Of a stretch of 64,000 nt of DNA, positions 8,813-18,980 are shown in pieces. Every line of letters begins with the position of its first letter. Position 1 is the stretch's first letter. The notes under the pieces are model-generated. The model was not told the DNA's origin. It worked only from the letters and a program-made list of their open reading frames with translations, and searched no databases. The stretch spans positions 1 through 64,000 of the forward strand of contig NZ_JAMZEL010000010.1 of the NCBI RefSeq assembly GCF_024158025.1. Reading direction: 5' to 3'. The stretch is from Runella salmonicolor. Lineage in GTDB: Bacteria > Bacteroidota > Bacteroidia > Cytophagales > Spirosomataceae. The translations under genes and the position numbers were made by a program.

Positions 8813-11500
8813 TTATTGTTTTGCCGAAAACATCGGGTTCTTTTCGTTTCCTCCAGCCATCAAATAAGCCATCAAATCCTTCAATTCTTCTTCGCTAAGG
8901 CTATTGATTAAGTTACCATACATGATAGACACTGGTGAATACTTGTGCGATGCCACGTTCTTTTTCGCCAACTTCATGACAGTCTCAGGCTCGTATGGGT
9001 TCTGAGAAACATAGTAGTTATTGGCATCTTCGTTGGTCAATCGCCCAACAACCGTCTGTCCGTTTTTGAGCGTAAAGTGCGTCGCAGCATATTGGTCAGA
9101 AATGGTTTTGTTAGGCTCGATAATGGCCTCCAACATATCTTTTGCGGAGAAACGAGTGGCTAACTGCGTCAAATCAGGACCGATACTTCCACCTTCTCCG
9201 CGCATACTGTGGCAACGGTTACAGGTAATGGCGTTGTACATGTTTTTGCCTTGTTCAAAGTTCCGGCCCGACAATCCCGCTTCCACCAACGGAAGTGCAT
9301 TCTCCAGTTTCCAGTTTCTGCCTGGACCTTTGGGATAAACCAGTTTGACCAAGTCATTGCCATTTTTGCTCAACAACTCACCCCCTGAAAGTTTGTCGTA
9401 ATAAGCAACCTTATTTTCAGGAACGTGCTTCAGGGCTAACTTGCGGGCGCGGTCAATGAAACCTACGTAGCTACGGCCTCCTTTGTAACTAAAGGCTTTG
9501 TAGAACCATTTGAAATAACGCTCATGCAACTCGGGCGTCCAGTTTTTGCTTGCCAAGCTCAACATGTTGGCATAGTAAGTTTGTTGAGCAGGTGGCATGC
9601 TTTTCAACATATCAGCAATGTCCAAACCATACTGCGGGTTACGCATGATCAACTCCGCAGAAGCAGTTGCGGTATTTCCACCAGCAGTAAGGTTGGTGGG
9701 TTGCTCTTTTGCTTCCAATAAAGCCAACGTTTTAGGGATTATACCAGGAGCCTCTAAGTAAATTAGAATTTTGCTTAATGCACGATTTAAATCCGAACTA
9801 TTCACATTGGCGGGGAAAGATGGATTCAACGCGGCTACAATTTTTGAATTCGTAGCGGCATCTGGCGCACCTGTACGCAAGAATACCAACTCATAAGCCC
9901 GAAGTAAGTCAATTTGTTGAGGCTCAGTAAGAGATTTAAAGTTGATATTCAACAACGAATTGAGCATTGCCCCTTTAAGTTCTGGCTTTGTCTGACGTGC
10001 TAACGCGATTATAGCATTAATAGAAGTGATGGGATCCTTTTCATTCAAAGCCTTGTCTTTCCATTCTGCTACTGGTTGATGTTCTACCGCCAAACGGGCC
10101 GCATAACGAATAAAACGGTCAGGGTGTTTCAGATAAGGCCAAGCGGTAGCAACAGCCTGAGGGTTTGGATCACCATGGAATTTCTCTAAGCTACGACGGA
10201 GTTCGTTTTCCTTGGTTAGCGTAATGGGTGCAGTGGGAGCGGTACTTTCTGAGCCCGCATAATAGACACGATACACGTCAGACTCAAGACGACGCCCTCC
10301 TGTCATGAAGTATAATGCACCATCTGGGCCAACTACGCCATCAGTCAATGGCAATGGAATACCCGACAGGAATTCTTCATGCTCTGATGTGTAGGTTGAG
10401 CCTGAAGGCTTGAGGTGAATCGCGTGCATGATACCAAAACTCCAGTCAAATGCTAATAACGTTTTTTTGTATTTAGCGGGAAATTTGGCATCCCTCAAAT
10501 AGATAAGGTTGGTTGGCGAGCCTTGGCCTATGTTCATGATAGGTGGGAGATTGTCAGGCCAAGTAGGTGACCACTTGCTATTCCCTGTTCTCCAGCCAAA
10601 TTCACTTGCACTTGTTGCGTGACAAATGCGTGTTGGGCGATACCAAGGAAGGCCGAAGTCCCATTCCATATCGGCATCATACACAAATAAATCACCCACT
10701 TCGTTGAACGCCATATCAAAAGCGTTGCGATAACCCGCGCTGATCAACTCCCAACGTTTACCTTCTGGGTCCACGTTGGCAATCCACCCCCCTGGAGCCA
10801 TGCGGTCGTTGGCGTGGCCGCGAGGGTCTTTGATAAGTGGGAATAAGTTATCTTCTTGCCAGGTCGTAGGCAAACGGTGCGCATCCATTTTGGGCACGTC
10901 CGTATGGTTTCCTGAAATCACATAAAGAGACTGTTTGTCGGGGGATAAAAGAATACTGTGAGGGCCGTGTTCGCCATCGCCAGCAAGTTCTTTCATCAGC
11001 GTAATTTTGTCGTATTGGTCATCATTGTCGGTATCTTGTAAGCGATAGAGACCACTTTTGCGCGTAAAAATTTTATTGTTCTTGCTGTTGTTAATCATTA
11101 CATACAAGCTATTGAAAGCATAAAGCAAGCCATTGGCATATCCCATACCCACCGTATCAGTAGCAGCTCCTTTTTCAATTTTCAAAGCTTCTACTTTTGG
11201 TTTTCCCTCCGTTCCAATGGGCGGAAGTTCTAACCGGTATAATGTTCCGTATTGGTCTGATGTAATCATTCGACCTTTGTTGTCGAAAGTCATCGCAACC
11301 CAAGAGCCCTGTTTATTGTCGGAAGGACTGTAAAGGTGTTCGGCTTTAAAACCGGGTTGAAGTTTTAATTTCTCCGTTTTGGGGTTGTCCCGGCCATTGA
11401 CGGCGGGCTCGGTTTTATTTAAAATCGTAAAGGAAGCTCCCAGTACGAATAAGGCTCCCACTGCCAACAATTTAGGGATAGACTGGTGTTTAGGATACAT
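8813..11500 (-). CDS. Membrane-bound dehydrogenase-like protein with C-terminal heme-binding domain (TIGR02604/TIGR02603 type)
   Basis: 895 residues. An N-terminal hydrophobic signal (LLAVGALFVLGASF) is followed by a beta-propeller sugar/sorbosone-dehydrogenase-like domain (about 45-420, with GEHGPHS, AGYRNAFDMAFN and GPDGALYFM motifs), a helical HEAT-like middle, and a C-terminal cytochrome c domain with the heme site CNRCH and GPDLTQLATRFS. Families of this build are predicted periplasmic dehydrogenases that pass electrons to a heme; the substrates are mostly unknown. It ends at a strong terminator and stands alone downstream of the SusC/SusD pair. A second, different member lies at 20679-22991, so this locus may couple sugar oxidation to respiration. 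The family call is firm; the substrate is not known. Confidence 0.85.
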   Translation of the reverse strand: MYPKHQSIPKLLAVGALFVLGASFTILNKTEPAVNGRDNPKTEKLKLQPGFKAEHLYSPSDNKQGSWVAMTFDNKGRMITSDQYGTLYRLELPPIGTEGKPKVEALKIEKGAATDTVGMGYANGLLYAFNSLYVMINNSKNNKIFTRKSGLYRLQDTDNDDQYDKITLMKELAGDGEHGPHSILLSPDKQSLYVISGNHTDVPKMDAHRLPTTWQEDNLFPLIKDPRGHANDRMAPGGWIANVDPEGKRWELISAGYRNAFDMAFNEVGDLFVYDADMEWDFGLPWYRPTRICHATSASEFGWRTGNSKWSPTWPDNLPPIMNIGQGSPTNLIYLRDAKFPAKYKKTLLAFDWSFGIMHAIHLKPSGSTYTSEHEEFLSGIPLPLTDGVVGPDGALYFMTGGRRLESDVYRVYYAGSESTAPTAPITLTKENELRRSLEKFHGDPNPQAVATAWPYLKHPDRFIRYAARLAVEHQPVAEWKDKALNEKDPITSINAIIALARQTKPELKGAMLNSLLNINFKSLTEPQQIDLLRAYELVFLRTGAPDAATNSKIVAALNPSFPANVNSSDLNRALSKILIYLEAPGIIPKTLALLEAKEQPTNLTAGGNTATASAELIMRNPQYGLDIADMLKSMPPAQQTYYANMLSLASKNWTPELHERYFKWFYKAFSYKGGRSYVGFIDRARKLALKHVPENKVAYYDKLSGGELLSKNGNDLVKLVYPKGPGRNWKLENALPLVEAGLSGRNFEQGKNMYNAITCNRCHSMRGEGGSIGPDLTQLATRFSAKDMLEAIIEPNKTISDQYAATHFTLKNGQTVVGRLTNEDANNYYVSQNPYEPETVMKLAKKNVASHKYSPVSIMYGNLINSLSEEELKDLMAYLMAGGNEKNPMFSAKQ

Positions 11501-11634
11501 AAAAGTGTATGCTTTTAAATGTAATTAGTATGAATTTTTCTATTGTAACAAAAGCTAATCGGTCAGTATGTTTTACCCTATCGTTTACAAAATGGGCCAT
11601 CCTTTTCTAATTTCATCACGGTAAAATCAAAAAT

Positions 11635-11662
11635 GAGCCAGTTTCTATAGAAGAAACCGGCT
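11635..11662 (-). terminator. Terminator after susD-like gene
   Basis: GAGCCAGTTTCT, loop ATAG, then AGAAACCGGCTC with one mismatch. On the minus strand it is followed by ATTTTTGATTTT. It starts 17 bases past the SusD stop at 11679. Confidence 0.8.
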
Positions 11663-11678
11663 CGTTTTGGGGTATACG

Positions 11679-13187
11679 TTAGAAATTAGGACTTAAGTCT
11701 GCCTCGGCAGCAGGAAGACCGTAGTAAGGGGTGATGTTAGTGAAAGCATCGCTTGGCACAAAGCCTTCAGATGGGAAATAATATCTGAATTTATCAGCTT
11801 TTACCCGGTCGCCGTAGGCTTTGATCACGGTTTCAAGGCGGCCCGTACGGACTAAATCATGCAGACGCTTTGATTCGAAAGCCAACTCAACCCGGCGCTC
11901 CTGATATACGGCATCGCGCAGGGCAGCTTGGGTAGTGGCAGTCGTATTGGCCAATCCCGCACGAGTACGAACTTGATTGAGGAAAGGAGTAGCATCCGCC
12001 AATTTGTTTTGCTCAATCAATGCTTCTGCCAAGAACAACAGCACTTCTGAATAGCGATAAATGGGCCAGTTCATGCCGTGGTTGTTGTGCAATGCGTGTG
12101 GTCTTGCGTACTTTTTGATGTAAGGAAAAGTTTTGTTGGCATGCAGTGCCCCTCCCAATGTGATGTAGCCAATCGTGGCATCTTTACGCTTATCGCCTGT
12201 TTCATAGGCCTCTATCAAATCGGGCGTAGGGATATTGTTGCCTTCGCCAGATAAAGGCTGGGGATTAGAAGTACCTGTAATCGTAACCAACTCATTGGCC
12301 GCGATAGGAAAAGGAAGCATACTGTACAAAAAGTTTCCGTTGAGCCCTGCCGAGCCTTCCAAGAACTGCACTTCAAAGACCGATTCTCTAGTGTTTTTGT
12401 TGCTCGTACTGTTAGAAAACGCATCGGCATAGTTGGGCATCAAGCTATACTCACCGCTTGAAACAATGGCCCGAAGCTGGGTTTCGGCATCAGCCCATTT
12501 TTTCTGAATCATGTAGACGTTGGCCAACAACGCACGAGCGGCTCCCGATGTGGCACGACCTGCTTCCTGAACTGATTTTGCGGGCAATAAACCCACTGCA
12601 TCGGTGGCATCCTTAATGATTTGGGCGTACAACTGGTCGGCTGTACCGAGCGCGGCGGCGGCTTCCGAACGGTTACCAACGGGCGTTAACTGCAACGGCG
12701 CTTTATTGAAATAACGTACCAAATCCAGATAGCCCAACGCTCTCAGAAACAATGCCTGCCCTTTTACATTCTTTTTGGTCGCATCTGGGATAGTAGCAGC
12801 ATCAATCAACGCCAATACTTGGTTGGCACGGGCTATCATCAAGTAATTTTGACGATACGCCGTCAAAACGTTACCGTTTGTAGTGATACCGTTAGCCGTA
12901 GGAACGTTGAAATCAGCCAAGTTCGATTGGTTTTCGGTCGCACCAAACAAAACGTTACGTACGTAGCGCGCATTATCCGAATGTTGCTCCGTAAGCAAAT
13001 GCGAGTTGATGTTGTGAAGCGTGCGCAAAGGTACATAAGCACTGTTGACGGCCTGTATGAAGTCAGATTCTGTCTTAAAGAAAGTGGCCGAACTCAACGC
13101 GGTCTCTGGCGTAACGGTAAGAAAGTCGTCACTACAACTAAATGCCCCTAGACTTAACGCAATAGAAAATATGATTGATTTTTTCAT
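11679..13187 (-). CDS. RagB/SusD family nutrient uptake outer membrane lipoprotein
   Basis: 502 residues. A lipoprotein signal ends in LGAFSC, giving Cys18 as the lipidated residue, followed by SDDFLTVTPETALSSATFFKTE, the classic SusD opening. Helical TPR-like repeats and the C-terminal SusD domain (RVELAFESKRLHDLVRTGR) follow. SusD proteins sit on the outer surface, cap the SusC pore and help bind the glycan or sugar. It is encoded 100 bases downstream of the SusC gene on the same strand and ends at its own terminator. No glycoside hydrolase or sigma/anti-sigma gene is next to the pair, so the ligand cannot be predicted. Confidence 0.95.
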   Translation of the reverse strand: MKKSIIFSIALSLGAFSCSDDFLTVTPETALSSATFFKTESDFIQAVNSAYVPLRTLHNINSHLLTEQHSDNARYVRNVLFGATENQSNLADFNVPTANGITTNGNVLTAYRQNYLMIARANQVLALIDAATIPDATKKNVKGQALFLRALGYLDLVRYFNKAPLQLTPVGNRSEAAAALGTADQLYAQIIKDATDAVGLLPAKSVQEAGRATSGAARALLANVYMIQKKWADAETQLRAIVSSGEYSLMPNYADAFSNSTSNKNTRESVFEVQFLEGSAGLNGNFLYSMLPFPIAANELVTITGTSNPQPLSGEGNNIPTPDLIEAYETGDKRKDATIGYITLGGALHANKTFPYIKKYARPHALHNNHGMNWPIYRYSEVLLFLAEALIEQNKLADATPFLNQVRTRAGLANTTATTQAALRDAVYQERRVELAFESKRLHDLVRTGRLETVIKAYGDRVKADKFRYYFPSEGFVPSDAFTNITPYYGLPAAEADLSPNF

Positions 13188-13221
13188 GTTTTATTCAGTG
13201 TTTTTTAAGTTGATTTTATGC

Positions 13222-13271
13222 GATTTGGAGGAGTGCAACCACAATGTAAACGGATTTACACCCTCCAAATC
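13222..13271 (-). promoter_or_regulatory. Nested hairpin between susC-like and susD-like genes
   Basis: GATTTGGAGG (13222-13231) pairs with CCTCCAAATC (13262-13271). Inside, TGTAAA (13245-13250) pairs with TTTACA (13255-13260) around CGGA. No T-run follows on the minus strand, so it is more likely a processing or stability structure than a full terminator. Confidence 0.55.
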
Positions 13272-13287
13272 AACTAAATCTACTTTG

Positions 13288-16200
13288 CTAGAAATTAAAG
13301 TTTACCCCAATCGTCGACGTACGTGGTACTGGATAGTTGAACAAATCAACCCCTGGGCTCAGGTTTCCACCATCACCTTGTCCGTTTTGCTGCGCGCTAG
13401 TCTCGGGGTTTGAGCCACCCCAGTATTTAGTAAACACCAACGCCTGCTGAATAGAGGCATACACACGTGCCGAGCGGAAAAGCTTATTGCGCTTGTTGAT
13501 GGTATATCCTACCGTAATATTCTTAATGGTAAAGAACGAAGCATCCGCTACAAAACGACTGTTTTGCCAGTCACGCTCGATACCTGTTGCAGTACCACCA
13601 CCCACGGTTGTTCCGTAGAACCCTTTGCCAGGATTGGCTTCAGAGCGGAAGCGATATTTTACTTCTCTGTGCAGGTTAAACACTCCATCAAGGTTGGCAG
13701 TACTGTACAAGTGACGTACCCACAATTGGTTGCCCTGCGAGCCCGAGCCTATTACGCTAAAGTCAAAATTACCGTATGTTAAGTTTGTGGTTATTCCGTA
13801 AGTAAATTTAGGGAATGGATTACCCAAGATTGTACGGTCATCTCTATCTCCACCGTTAGTAATAACACCATCGCCGTTGACATCCACGAGTTTAATTGTA
13901 CCAACAAATGAACGCCCAGGCACAACAGGAGAGTTTTTGAGGTCTTCAGCATTCATATATACCCCATTGGCAAGGTGGCCATAGAATTGTCCAAACGGCT
14001 CACCTACCTTTGTAATATGGTGTAAACCATACACACGGTCAATACCATCGGCAAGGGCTAACACTTTGTTGCGGTTGAACGAGATGTTAGAGTTTACACT
14101 CCACTTCAACTTACCACGGTCAACGATGCGAGTGTTAAGCGAGAACTCGTGTCCCCAAAATTTAATCTCACCAATGTTGTCGTTGAAGTTGGTAAAACCT
14201 GATTCTTGGGGGATTTGGACAGCATACAACAAGTTGGTGGTATTTTTGGTGTAATAGTCGTAGGTAAATTGGAAACGGTCGTTGAGGAAACCAAGGTCAA
14301 AACCAATATCCACCTGACGGGTTGTTTCCCAACCAAGGTTAGAGTTGGCCAATGAGGTAACGGCAGCTCCAGCCGCAACGTTGTTTCCAAAAACGGCATT
14401 CACCGTATTGTTAATCAACGCGTACTGTGTGTAGTTACCGATGTTATTGTTACCCGTCACCCCTAAACTCGCTCTCACTTTTGCAAAAGAGACTTTGCTA
14501 AAATTCTTCATAAAATCTTCGTCTGACACTACCCAACCAGCTGATAATGAAGGGAAAGTACCCCAACGGTTGTTTGAACCAAAGCGAGAAGAACCGTCGC
14601 GACGGATAGAGGCTGTGAGGAGGTATTTTCCTTTGTAGTTGTACGCCAAACGCGAAAGCAACGAAGTCAATGTCCATTCCTGCACGTTGCTATTAGTTCC
14701 ACCACGGGCGATGTTAATCGCACCCTGTATCGTTGGAAGGCGGTCGTCTGAATAAGTATCTGCCTGGATACGGCTTGATTCACTCCGGAAACTTTGGTTG
14801 GTATAACCTGCCAATAGCTCAAAGTTGTGGTTGTTGAATGATTTGACATACGTAGCCAAGTTCTCGTTCAACCAGCCCAAGTTGTCGGTGGCTTCTCGTA
14901 TCGAAACCGCCGTAACAGGTACCGCAGTATTGATGGCACTGGTAGCCGTAGAAGGGTTAAAGAAGAAGAACTTCTGATTCAACAACTCGACGTTGAACGT
15001 TGATTTTAAAGTTAAACCCTTAATTGGGCTGTATGAAATGTAGGCGTTTGAGAGAATATTGGTTTGCTTGGTTTCGTTGACCAACTCATTGGCCGCCCGA
15101 ACCCAGTTAGGATAGGCAAAGATATTACCCGTACTAGAAGGAAAACGGTTAAATAACGTGAGTTCTCCTTTATCGTCGCGAATAGGCATCACTGGCCATG
15201 TGTGGATGGCGTTAAACAAAATACCCGTACCACGGTCACCGTCGGTACGTGGCGTATTGTCAAACACATACTGGGGAGCGATGTTCAACCCAATCGTTAC
15301 TTTGTCCGAAACTTTGTATTCACTGTTCAAACGAAGTGAATAGCGTTGGTATTTAGTATTGATTACAATCCCCTCTTGGTTGAATACCCCTGCTACCAAT
15401 GAAGTGCTTACCCGGTCTTTGTTTGAAGTCACGGTCAAGTTGTAGCTTTGCAGGGGAGCACGACGAAGCACGGCATCGTACCAGTCGTTGTTTTTGCCCT
15501 CATAAATAGAAGGGTTTTGGAATTCCGCAGGAACGGGCTGTTTGGCATCTTCGTAGTATTCTTTTTTAAACTGGGCAAACTCAACCGCATCCATCATTTC
15601 AAAACGACCTTTCTTCGGCACTACTTGTGTACCCGTGAATACGTTAAAGCTCACGTTAGTTTGACCTGACTTGCCTCTTTTGGTGGTAATTAGCACTACC
15701 CCGTTGGCTGCCCGCGAACCATACAGCGAAGTAGACGCGGCATCTTTCAATATAGAAATATCTTCAATTTCATCAGGGTTCAGCGCACCGATGTTACCCG
15801 TGATTGGAAAACCATCCACGACGTAGAGTGGCTCACTACCGCCCGATACCGAAAGTTGACCTCTAATACGGACGTTCATCCCTTGTCCTGGCCGGCCTGT
15901 CGTTTGGTTAATTTGTACCCCAGCCACTTGCCCCTGAAGCTTCTGGGCTATTTGAGAAACTGGCAAGTCTTTGATTTCTTTAGCTGTAATCGTCTGCACG
16001 GCACCAGTAACTTCCTTCTTTACCTGGCTACCATAACCCACTACAACAATCTCACTGAGGGTTTTGTCATTAACGGCTAAACTTACATTAATGGTTTGTT
16101 GGTTTCCCACAACAACCTCTTTGGTCAGATAACCGATGTAACTGAATACCAACGTTGCACTGCTCGCCGCCTCAATTTTGTACGTACCGCTTGCGTCGGT

Positions 16201-16386
16201 TGTGGTACCTCTCGTGGTTCCTTTAACGCTCACGTTCACCCCAACCAACGTTTCTCCGTCGGCAGAAGTTACTTTACCCGTAATTGATTGTTGCGCAAAC
16301 GAGGAAGATGTAAAAAGTAAAACCAGCGCCAGCAGGGAATAAAGCGTCCGGAATTTACTCTTAGATAGAATAAATTTTCTTTTCAT
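13288..16386 (-). CDS. SusC/RagA family TonB-dependent outer membrane transporter
   Basis: 1032 residues, the usual SusC length. A signal peptide ends near SSFAQQ. Next come a CarboxypepD_reg-like Ig domain (about 33-115, ITGKVTSADGETLVGVNVSVKG), the linker with TLSEIVVVGYGSQ, a plug domain (about 120-235, QGQVAGVQINQTTGRPG, RGAAS-like SLYGSRAANGVVLITTKRG) and a 22-strand barrel ending in the aromatic C terminus IGVNFNF. It imports a ligand across the outer membrane using TonB energy, with the SusD lipoprotein encoded immediately downstream. The upstream region of about 470 bases should hold the promoter, but no convincing TAnnTTTG was found. Confidence 0.95.
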   Translation of the reverse strand: MKRKFILSKSKFRTLYSLLALVLLFTSSSFAQQSITGKVTSADGETLVGVNVSVKGTTRGTTTDASGTYKIEAASSATLVFSYIGYLTKEVVVGNQQTINVSLAVNDKTLSEIVVVGYGSQVKKEVTGAVQTITAKEIKDLPVSQIAQKLQGQVAGVQINQTTGRPGQGMNVRIRGQLSVSGGSEPLYVVDGFPITGNIGALNPDEIEDISILKDAASTSLYGSRAANGVVLITTKRGKSGQTNVSFNVFTGTQVVPKKGRFEMMDAVEFAQFKKEYYEDAKQPVPAEFQNPSIYEGKNNDWYDAVLRRAPLQSYNLTVTSNKDRVSTSLVAGVFNQEGIVINTKYQRYSLRLNSEYKVSDKVTIGLNIAPQYVFDNTPRTDGDRGTGILFNAIHTWPVMPIRDDKGELTLFNRFPSSTGNIFAYPNWVRAANELVNETKQTNILSNAYISYSPIKGLTLKSTFNVELLNQKFFFFNPSTATSAINTAVPVTAVSIREATDNLGWLNENLATYVKSFNNHNFELLAGYTNQSFRSESSRIQADTYSDDRLPTIQGAINIARGGTNSNVQEWTLTSLLSRLAYNYKGKYLLTASIRRDGSSRFGSNNRWGTFPSLSAGWVVSDEDFMKNFSKVSFAKVRASLGVTGNNNIGNYTQYALINNTVNAVFGNNVAAGAAVTSLANSNLGWETTRQVDIGFDLGFLNDRFQFTYDYYTKNTTNLLYAVQIPQESGFTNFNDNIGEIKFWGHEFSLNTRIVDRGKLKWSVNSNISFNRNKVLALADGIDRVYGLHHITKVGEPFGQFYGHLANGVYMNAEDLKNSPVVPGRSFVGTIKLVDVNGDGVITNGGDRDDRTILGNPFPKFTYGITTNLTYGNFDFSVIGSGSQGNQLWVRHLYSTANLDGVFNLHREVKYRFRSEANPGKGFYGTTVGGGTATGIERDWQNSRFVADASFFTIKNITVGYTINKRNKLFRSARVYASIQQALVFTKYWGGSNPETSAQQNGQGDGGNLSPGVDLFNYPVPRTSTIGVNFNF

Positions 16387-16640
16387 TTGAAAATGATTTA
16401 AATGTTAAGTAGATAGATAATAGTAAAAAGGATTCATAAAATAGAAATATAAATCCCCTTTATTGTACAAATATTTAAAAGTCCGCTAAAAGAACTATCC
16501 TATGCCATCCTGCCAAAGTCAAAACATACCCTGAAATTATCCTAGTGTTATACCACTTTGAAGCCAGTTGGGAACGAATGAGGAAGAAGTTGTCGTCACT
16601 CAAATTGGATTTAAAACCCCATTGGAGCGTACCTAAAATA
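16387..16640. other. Upstream region of the susC-like gene
   Basis: No gene is supported in this AT-rich stretch. It must carry the susCD promoter on the minus strand. The best -7 like match, CAAATATT at about 16468 (minus strand AATATTTG), deviates from TAnnTTTG at one position, so I do not call it. Confidence 0.35.
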
Positions 16641-16644
16641 AAAA

Positions 16645-16682
16645 AGCTTAATGTAGAAAAGATAACCCCTCCACACTAAGCT
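16645..16682 (-). terminator. Terminator-like hairpin after the sugar ABC transporter genes
   Basis: AGCTTAATGTAG (16645-16656) pairs with CCACACTAAGCT (16671-16682) with G-T and one mismatched pair. On the minus strand the stem is followed by TTTTTATTTTAG. It lies about 170 bases past the stop of the binding-protein gene (16856). Confidence 0.6.
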
Positions 16683-16855
16683 GAATATCAATACATTACA
16701 CTATTTATTTTAAGTTTTTTTTACTTAAAACCGAAATACCTGCCCCTAGTGAATTGGATATTTTTGTGATACAAAGTTTTTCGAAAACTTCTAAAAGAAG
16801 TGTTTTTTTAAAGTAAATAAGGGCAATAACTTAAAAAAAATATCCCTTATTATCC

Positions 16856-17782
16856 TTATTTAATAAAGGTTGCTACGTTGTCTTTGGTAACCAACTGAAA
16901 AGGAATAAGCACCTCTTTCTCAACGGCTTCCCCTTTGTATAGCTTCACGGCGGTTTCTATGGCTTTGGCTCCCTGCTGTTGGGCATTTTGAAAAACGGTC
17001 GCGTCCAAAGTACCCTTTTTTACCGCTTGCAATGCATCAGGAATCGCATCAATACTGACAACAATCACTTTATCTTTCATACCTGCCGCCGTCAGGGCAT
17101 TGACGGCTCCCATGCCCATTTCATCGTTTTGGGCAAATACGGCATTAATATCTTTGCCATAAGATTGAATCCAGTTTTCCATCAGCGACATTGACTTGGC
17201 GCGGTCCCACTCGCCCGTTTGATGCGCAATCAGTTTCAGGTCAGGGTATTGTTTCAAAATTTCGCGCGCGCCCTGCTCGCGTTTGATTTGCGCGGCCTGC
17301 CCCATGTAGCCATGCATCATGACCACGTTTCCTTTGCCGCCCAGTTTTTCAGCAATAAATTTCATGGCAATTCGACCCGACTCCACGTCGTCAGAGCCCA
17401 CAAATGCCGAAGGTTTTGTGCTGGTTTCTGAATTAACATTGATAATGGGAATCTTGGCCGCCAAGGCTTTGGTCACCGCGGGCGAACTGGCCTCCACTTC
17501 GCAAGGATTCATCACAATGGCGTCTACTTTTTGGGCAATGAAGCTCTCGACTTGCTCAATCTGTTTCAACGCCGAGCGCTCGGCATCGACGGTAATTAGC
17601 TCAATGCCCAACTCCTGCGCCTTTTTTTCCATTTCATCGCTGACGTTGACAATGAACTCATTCTGCATACTCAACATCGTAACGCCAATGACCATTTTCT
17701 TTTCGCCGCTCTCTTTTTCACTCGTTTGGTTACATCCTACCAACGTCGCCAAAGCAATCAATCCAAGGTATATTCTTTTCAT
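16856..17782 (-). CDS. Sugar ABC transporter substrate-binding lipoprotein (RbsB-like)
   Basis: 308 residues. A lipoprotein signal ends LATLVGC, with Cys16 lipidated. The rest is a Peripla_BP_4 fold: KMVIGVTMLSMQNEFIVNVSD at the N-terminal strand, VDAIVMNPCEVEASSPAV and AFVGSDDVESGRIAMKFI near the ligand site, and AVFAQNDEMGMGAVNAL in the hinge region. It binds a pentose, hexose or polyol in the periplasm and delivers it to the permease encoded just upstream. It is the last gene of the order ATPase - permease - binding protein, all on the minus strand. The true ligand is unknown; ribose, xylose, galactose or inositol types share this fold. Confidence 0.9.
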   Translation of the reverse strand: MKRIYLGLIALATLVGCNQTSEKESGEKKMVIGVTMLSMQNEFIVNVSDEMEKKAQELGIELITVDAERSALKQIEQVESFIAQKVDAIVMNPCEVEASSPAVTKALAAKIPIINVNSETSTKPSAFVGSDDVESGRIAMKFIAEKLGGKGNVVMMHGYMGQAAQIKREQGAREILKQYPDLKLIAHQTGEWDRAKSMSLMENWIQSYGKDINAVFAQNDEMGMGAVNALTAAGMKDKVIVVSIDAIPDALQAVKKGTLDATVFQNAQQQGAKAIETAVKLYKGEAVEKEVLIPFQLVTKDNVATFIK

Positions 17783-17822
17783 TTTCAGTTAATATAGTTC
17801 AGTTTGTTACTACAAAACAGTC

Positions 17823-17879
17823 AGGGCGAAAGCCCTTTTGGACAGCGTTTTATTTTCACTGCCCAAGCTAAAGCATGGG
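17823..17879. repeat. Two small hairpins between the permease and binding-protein genes
   Basis: AGGGC-GAAA-GCCCT at 17823-17836 and CCCAAGCT-AA-AGCATGGG at 17862-17879 (one mismatch). They resemble intergenic mini-palindromes and may set the ratio of binding protein to permease by mRNA processing; that role is inference. Confidence 0.5.
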
Positions 17880-17902
17880 GTTAAAGGAGACTGCCGGCTT
17901 AG

Positions 17903-18880
17903 TTATCGCTGCGCGGCCGATTGATTCCAACCATCTAATACCACGGCTCCGATAATGATGGCCCCCATCACGACTTGCTGGTAATAGGAAGTGACATTGA
18001 GCAAGTCTAACCCGTTGCTAATCACGCCAATCAGCAAAGCACCGATGAGGGTCCCCGTCATGGTTCCTGTTCCTCCAGAGGTACTTGTGCCACCGATGAT
18101 GGCCGCCGCAATGGCGTCAAGTTCAAAACCAGCGCCCGCGTTTGGCTGTCCGGTGGTGATTCGGGAGGTCAGCAAAATGCCCGCCAAAGCCGCCAATCCG
18201 CCGCATATCGTATAAACGGCCATTTTGACTTTATTTACTCGAATTCCCGATGCTTTTGCGGCCTGTTCGTTGCCCCCAACGGCATAAATATACCGCCCCA
18301 AAATCGTCTTTTTCAAAACTACCGAACACACCACAAACGCCACAATAAGCACGATGATGGGAAAGGGAACCCCCAAAATACTTCCTCCACCAATAAAATT
18401 AAAAGAGTCGGAAAGATTGGAAACAGGACGACCTTTGCTCAGAATCAAGGCCAAACCCCGCCCGATGGTCATGGTGCCGAGCGTAACAATAAACGGCGGC
18501 ACCTTACTTTTGGTGATGATGGTTCCGTTGAACGCTCCCATGAAAACGCCCGCCAACAAACCCGCCAAAACGGGCACAATGACGGGGTAGTCGTCGGGGT
18601 GGGCCAATAGCGATGCCACAATCCCCGTTACGGCCACCATTGAACCCAGCGAAAGGTCAATCCCGCCCGTGATGATGACAAACGTAACCCCAAACGCCAG
18701 TAACGCATTGATAGACACCTGCGTAACAATGATGGTCCAGTTGGAAACGGTCAAGAATTTGGGAGTAATGAGCGACAGGATGAGACAAATCACCACAAAA
18801 GCGATGAAAATCCCGTATTGCCCCATGCCACGGGCCCGTTGTTTGGTGGAATTCCCTAATTGCGTAAAATAATTATTCAT
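17903..18880 (-). CDS. Sugar ABC transporter permease (RbsC-like)
   Basis: 325 residues, of usual length for the family, with about eight to nine hydrophobic segments. Diagnostic stretches are FVIITGGIDLSLGSMVAVTG near residues 67-85, PPFIVTLGTMTIGRGLALI, YAVGGNEQAAKASGIRV (the loop contacting the ATPase) and AAAIIGGTSTSGGTGTMTG. It forms the inner-membrane channel as a dimer. It sits between the ATPase gene (start 20540) and the binding-protein gene, all in the same direction. Confidence 0.92.
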   Translation of the reverse strand: MNNYFTQLGNSTKQRARGMGQYGIFIAFVVICLILSLITPKFLTVSNWTIIVTQVSINALLAFGVTFVIITGGIDLSLGSMVAVTGIVASLLAHPDDYPVIVPVLAGLLAGVFMGAFNGTIITKSKVPPFIVTLGTMTIGRGLALILSKGRPVSNLSDSFNFIGGGSILGVPFPIIVLIVAFVVCSVVLKKTILGRYIYAVGGNEQAAKASGIRVNKVKMAVYTICGGLAALAGILLTSRITTGQPNAGAGFELDAIAAAIIGGTSTSGGTGTMTGTLIGALLIGVISNGLDLLNVTSYYQQVVMGAIIIGAVVLDGWNQSAAQR

Positions 18881-18980
18881 TCTAAAGTATTTGGGTTCTC
18901 GTTCCTATTTCGTCCGTAAGGGCGACGGTTGTAAGCAACCTCCGCCACGGTTTTTATAAATCCTTGCGTCCATTGCGCTA

